A stretch of 64,000 bases of DNA, from assembly GCA_963995525.1 (NCBI GenBank), contig OZ023209.1:8778888-8842887 (forward strand). The letters run 5' to 3'. This stretch comes from Escarpia spicata (Eukaryota; Annelida; Polychaeta; Sabellida; Siboglinidae). The notes under the pieces were generated by a model that saw only the letters and a program-made list of their open reading frames with translations, was not told the DNA's origin and searched no databases. Shown here piece by piece: positions 63,502-64,000 of the stretch; the first letter of the stretch is position 1, and each line of letters begins with the position of its first letter. The position numbers and the translations under genes were made by a program.

Positions 63502-64000
63502 ATGGCCGATCGCGACGAGATGACTGCACCGTTGAAAAAGATGAAGGCGATGCGCAAGCAAGCGTGTAAGGCGAGCGGTAGTCAACAACAGCCGCCTGCG
63601 GAAGTGACCACACCAGCTGCTAAGAGACCCTTGTTGGTTGCGTCCTCGTTTGGTCGTAAACGAGGGGCAGAAGAAGCGGGGTTGGCGGCACCGCTGACTA
63701 GACGGGCCTCGCTTGAGCGAGAATGCAGCACTGCAACGCCATCACAGGCTACCTTGGTGAGTGTAAGGGAACTGGCCGGTTCTAAGAACGGTGTCTACAA
63801 GCTTAAGACTTCAGCATATATCGAGGCTGTGAGTTATCGTGATAAATGCACGTACAGGGGATGTTCCCAATGTCGACGCAAACTGTATGAAAACACAGAC
63901 GGCGTGATGTTATGTCGAACCCACGGGGAACCTGATAAGGTAAAAAATTACTTTGCTTTGCGTGTCATGATTCGAGATGGAGATGACGAAGAAGATGAAA
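63502..64000 (+). CDS. Protein with RPA70 DBD-C-like OB fold and zinc ribbon, partial (runs off the window)
   Basis: The frame is open from the ATG at 63502 to the window edge (166 codons). Residues 1-90 are basic and low complexity (KKMKAMRKQACK, SFGRKRGAEEAG). Residues about 92 onward match the C-terminal DNA-binding domain of RPA70: LVSVRELAGSKNGVYKLKTS, AYIEAVSYRDKCTYRGCSQC, RRKLYENTDGVMLCRTHGE, NYFALRVMIRDGDDEEDE. The zinc ribbon is C-x2-C-x13-C-x2-H; human RPA has C-x4-C-x13-C-x2-C, so the last ligand is His here. This fold binds single-stranded DNA. It lacks the upstream OB folds of cellular RPA70, so it is not the housekeeping subunit. Stand-alone forms of this domain are known from mobile elements such as Helitrons; which element this is cannot be told. 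Confidence 0.75.
   Translation, partial: MADRDEMTAPLKKMKAMRKQACKASGSQQQPPAEVTTPAAKRPLLVASSFGRKRGAEEAGLAAPLTRRASLERECSTATPSQATLVSVRELAGSKNGVYKLKTSAYIEAVSYRDKCTYRGCSQCRRKLYENTDGVMLCRTHGEPDKVKNYFALRVMIRDGDDEEDE

Overview
This is a nuclear genomic window from an animal, most likely a marine invertebrate. Lophotrochozoan or cephalochordate would both fit, and the sequence alone does not separate them. The evidence is spliced genes with GT-AG introns and matching phases, extracellular CUB, NIDO, EGF and chitin-binding domains, several clades of degraded LINE and DNA transposons, and very long simple repeats. No bacterial operon, CRISPR array, rRNA or tRNA gene was seen.

Layout. 1-1600 is a 43-bp minisatellite in the last introns of an alkylglycerone-phosphate synthase gene (AGPS, + strand), whose three terminal exons lie at 1640-3492. 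4300-14330 is repeat country: an old LINE 3' end, a hAT remnant (6310-6696), an intact L2/CR1-type LINE ORF (7880-10972, - strand) inserted inside an older RTE-like LINE, purine, GT and CA runs, and a 35-bp minisatellite (13380-14327). A + strand gene for a secreted multi-CUB protein runs from about 17974 to 32957. Its introns hold (CT)n and (GA)n tracts, a broken copy of a large uncharacterised transposon-like gene (22500-25740) and a LINE (28035-31791).

A - strand gene converges on it. Its exons lie between 60198 and 37657 and encode NIDO, NIDO, EGF, five more EGF exons in a perfect 730-bp tandem array, and a C-terminal chitin-binding type-2 domain. Its introns hold three LINE remnants, a hAT remnant and a 3.3-kb element (46797-50083).

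That 3.3-kb element is the most interesting item. It encodes a long protein with a PIN/FEN-like acidic motif set and a C-terminal CXC-type cysteine motif. It is bracketed by inverted repeats, and a 392-bp MITE (44337-44728) has the same ends. This argues that a protein family usually annotated only as uncharacterised is carried by a DNA transposon. The right end of the window (61130-64000) is a compact locus: a two-exon - strand gene of unknown function, tandem short repeats, and a TATA-driven + strand gene with an RPA-type zinc ribbon that runs off the edge. It may be another mobile or viral-like element.
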